Below the pieces are notes generated by a model that saw only the letters and a list, made by a program, of their open reading frames with translations, was not told the origin of the DNA and ran no database searches. Below are positions 5,157 through 5,401 of a stretch of 5,401 bases of DNA, in pieces. This DNA comes from Campylobacterota bacterium (GTDB taxonomy: Bacteria > Campylobacterota > Campylobacteria > Campylobacterales > Sulfurovaceae): the NCBI GenBank assembly GCA_022600655.1, contig JAHZJZ010000124.1, forward strand, positions 1 through 5,401. Reading direction: 5' to 3'. The number at the start of each line of letters is the position of its first letter. Position 1 is the first letter of the stretch. The position numbers were made by a program, and so were the translations under genes.

Positions 5157-5401
5157 TTATTTTACACATCGAATATGATTAATTCTATAATTGTCACTAT
5201 ATTTAAGGGTAGTTCCTGTTTTACCTTTAGCAAAATGGATTTTCCATGCTCCATTGTTAGTATCTTTAGAACGCTTATCAGTTGTAGAAGTCCAATAAGA
5301 TTTATCAGTAATATTATTAAAAATAAAATCAATTGCAGGGTAACTTCTATTATAATCTATAATAGAAGTTAACTCACTAATGGTTGGTAATCTCCAATCA
5401 T
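5157..5401 (-). CDS. Second DUF1566/Lcl-type protein, C-terminal 80 residues (gene runs off the right edge)
   Basis: The open frame enters from the right edge at 5399 and stops at 5159–5157. It encodes 80 residues with the DUF1566 landmarks: WRLPTISELTSI (2–13), YWTSTT (35–40), AWKIHFAKG (51–59) and the closing HIRCVK (75–80). These align one to one with WRLPNINELKSI, YYLSSTT, AWYVNFSSG and YIRCVR of the next gene, so the two are tandem paralogs. The Cys in RCVK is present; its partner would lie outside the window. An apparent ATG at 5401 is out of this frame and is not the start. This copy keeps the Trp in the YWTSTT motif. A perfect inverted repeat covers residues 10–20. The 5' half, signal peptide and promoter are not visible. 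The product is presumably exported like its paralog. Confidence 0.88.
   Translation of the reverse strand, partial: DWRLPTISELTSIIDYNRSYPAIDFIFNNITDKSYWTSTTDKRSKDTNNGAWKIHFAKGKTGTTLKYSDNYRINHIRCVK
5341..5371. repeat. Perfect inverted repeat, 14-base arms and 3-base loop, inside a coding region
   Basis: The arm TAACTTCTATTATA at 5341–5354 is followed by ATC and then by TATAATAGAAGTTA at 5358–5371, its exact reverse complement. The symmetry ends at 5340/5372 (g against a). It lies in frame in the partial DUF1566 gene, covering the residues LTSIIDYNRSY. The equivalent stretch in the neighbouring paralog (KSIMNYDKES) has no such symmetry, so the family does not require it. Transcribed, it would form an AU-rich hairpin; there is no following T-run, so it is not a standard terminator. 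Confidence 0.9.

Noticed and set aside
4700..5401. DUF1566 proteins as targets of a diversity-generating retroelement
   Set aside because: Some DGR variable proteins use related C-type-lectin-like folds, but I see no reverse transcriptase, template repeat or adenine-specific differences in this window. The two copies differ like ordinary paralogs.

Overview
The window looks like chromosomal DNA of a Campylobacterota (epsilonproteobacterial) relative such as the Arcobacter, Sulfurimonas or Sulfurovum groups. This is inferred from the AT-rich sequence, the gene order glmU–coaBC–uppS that I associate with Campylobacter relatives, and the compact 431-residue GlmU. The genus cannot be fixed from the sequence alone. 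Every gene I can support lies on the minus strand, so the window reads right to left.

Right part (about 5401 to 3658) is an accessory cluster. It holds the end of one exported DUF1566/Lcl-type protein, a second complete DUF1566/Lcl-type protein, a 289-residue lipoprotein of unknown function, and a 42-residue single-pass membrane protein with a strong ribosome binding site. Gaps of 17 to 26 bases and the shared strand suggest one transcript for exported or envelope proteins. Its promoter would lie beyond the right edge.

Middle (3656 to 2748) is a separately promoted 281-residue protein. It has two N-terminal membrane segments and a cytoplasmic domain that resembles a phospholipase D-like fold without an HKD catalytic motif.

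Left part (2717 to 1) is a housekeeping operon. A TATAAT-type promoter precedes glmU (UDP-N-acetylglucosamine synthesis), followed by coaBC (coenzyme A synthesis, with its ribosome binding site on the glmU stop codon) and the first 20 codons of uppS (undecaprenyl diphosphate synthase). glmU and uppS supply the sugar donor and the lipid carrier for peptidoglycan and other surface polymers, while coaBC supplies coenzyme A.

The most unusual structural signal is a perfect inverted repeat of 14-base arms with a 3-base loop inside the partial DUF1566 gene. Part of this repeat recurs at the glmU promoter. I see no CRISPR array, transposase, tRNA, rRNA or convincing terminator. I do not find a clear new multi-gene system; the best candidates for novelty are the membrane/PLD-like protein and the lipoprotein plus micro-protein pair.
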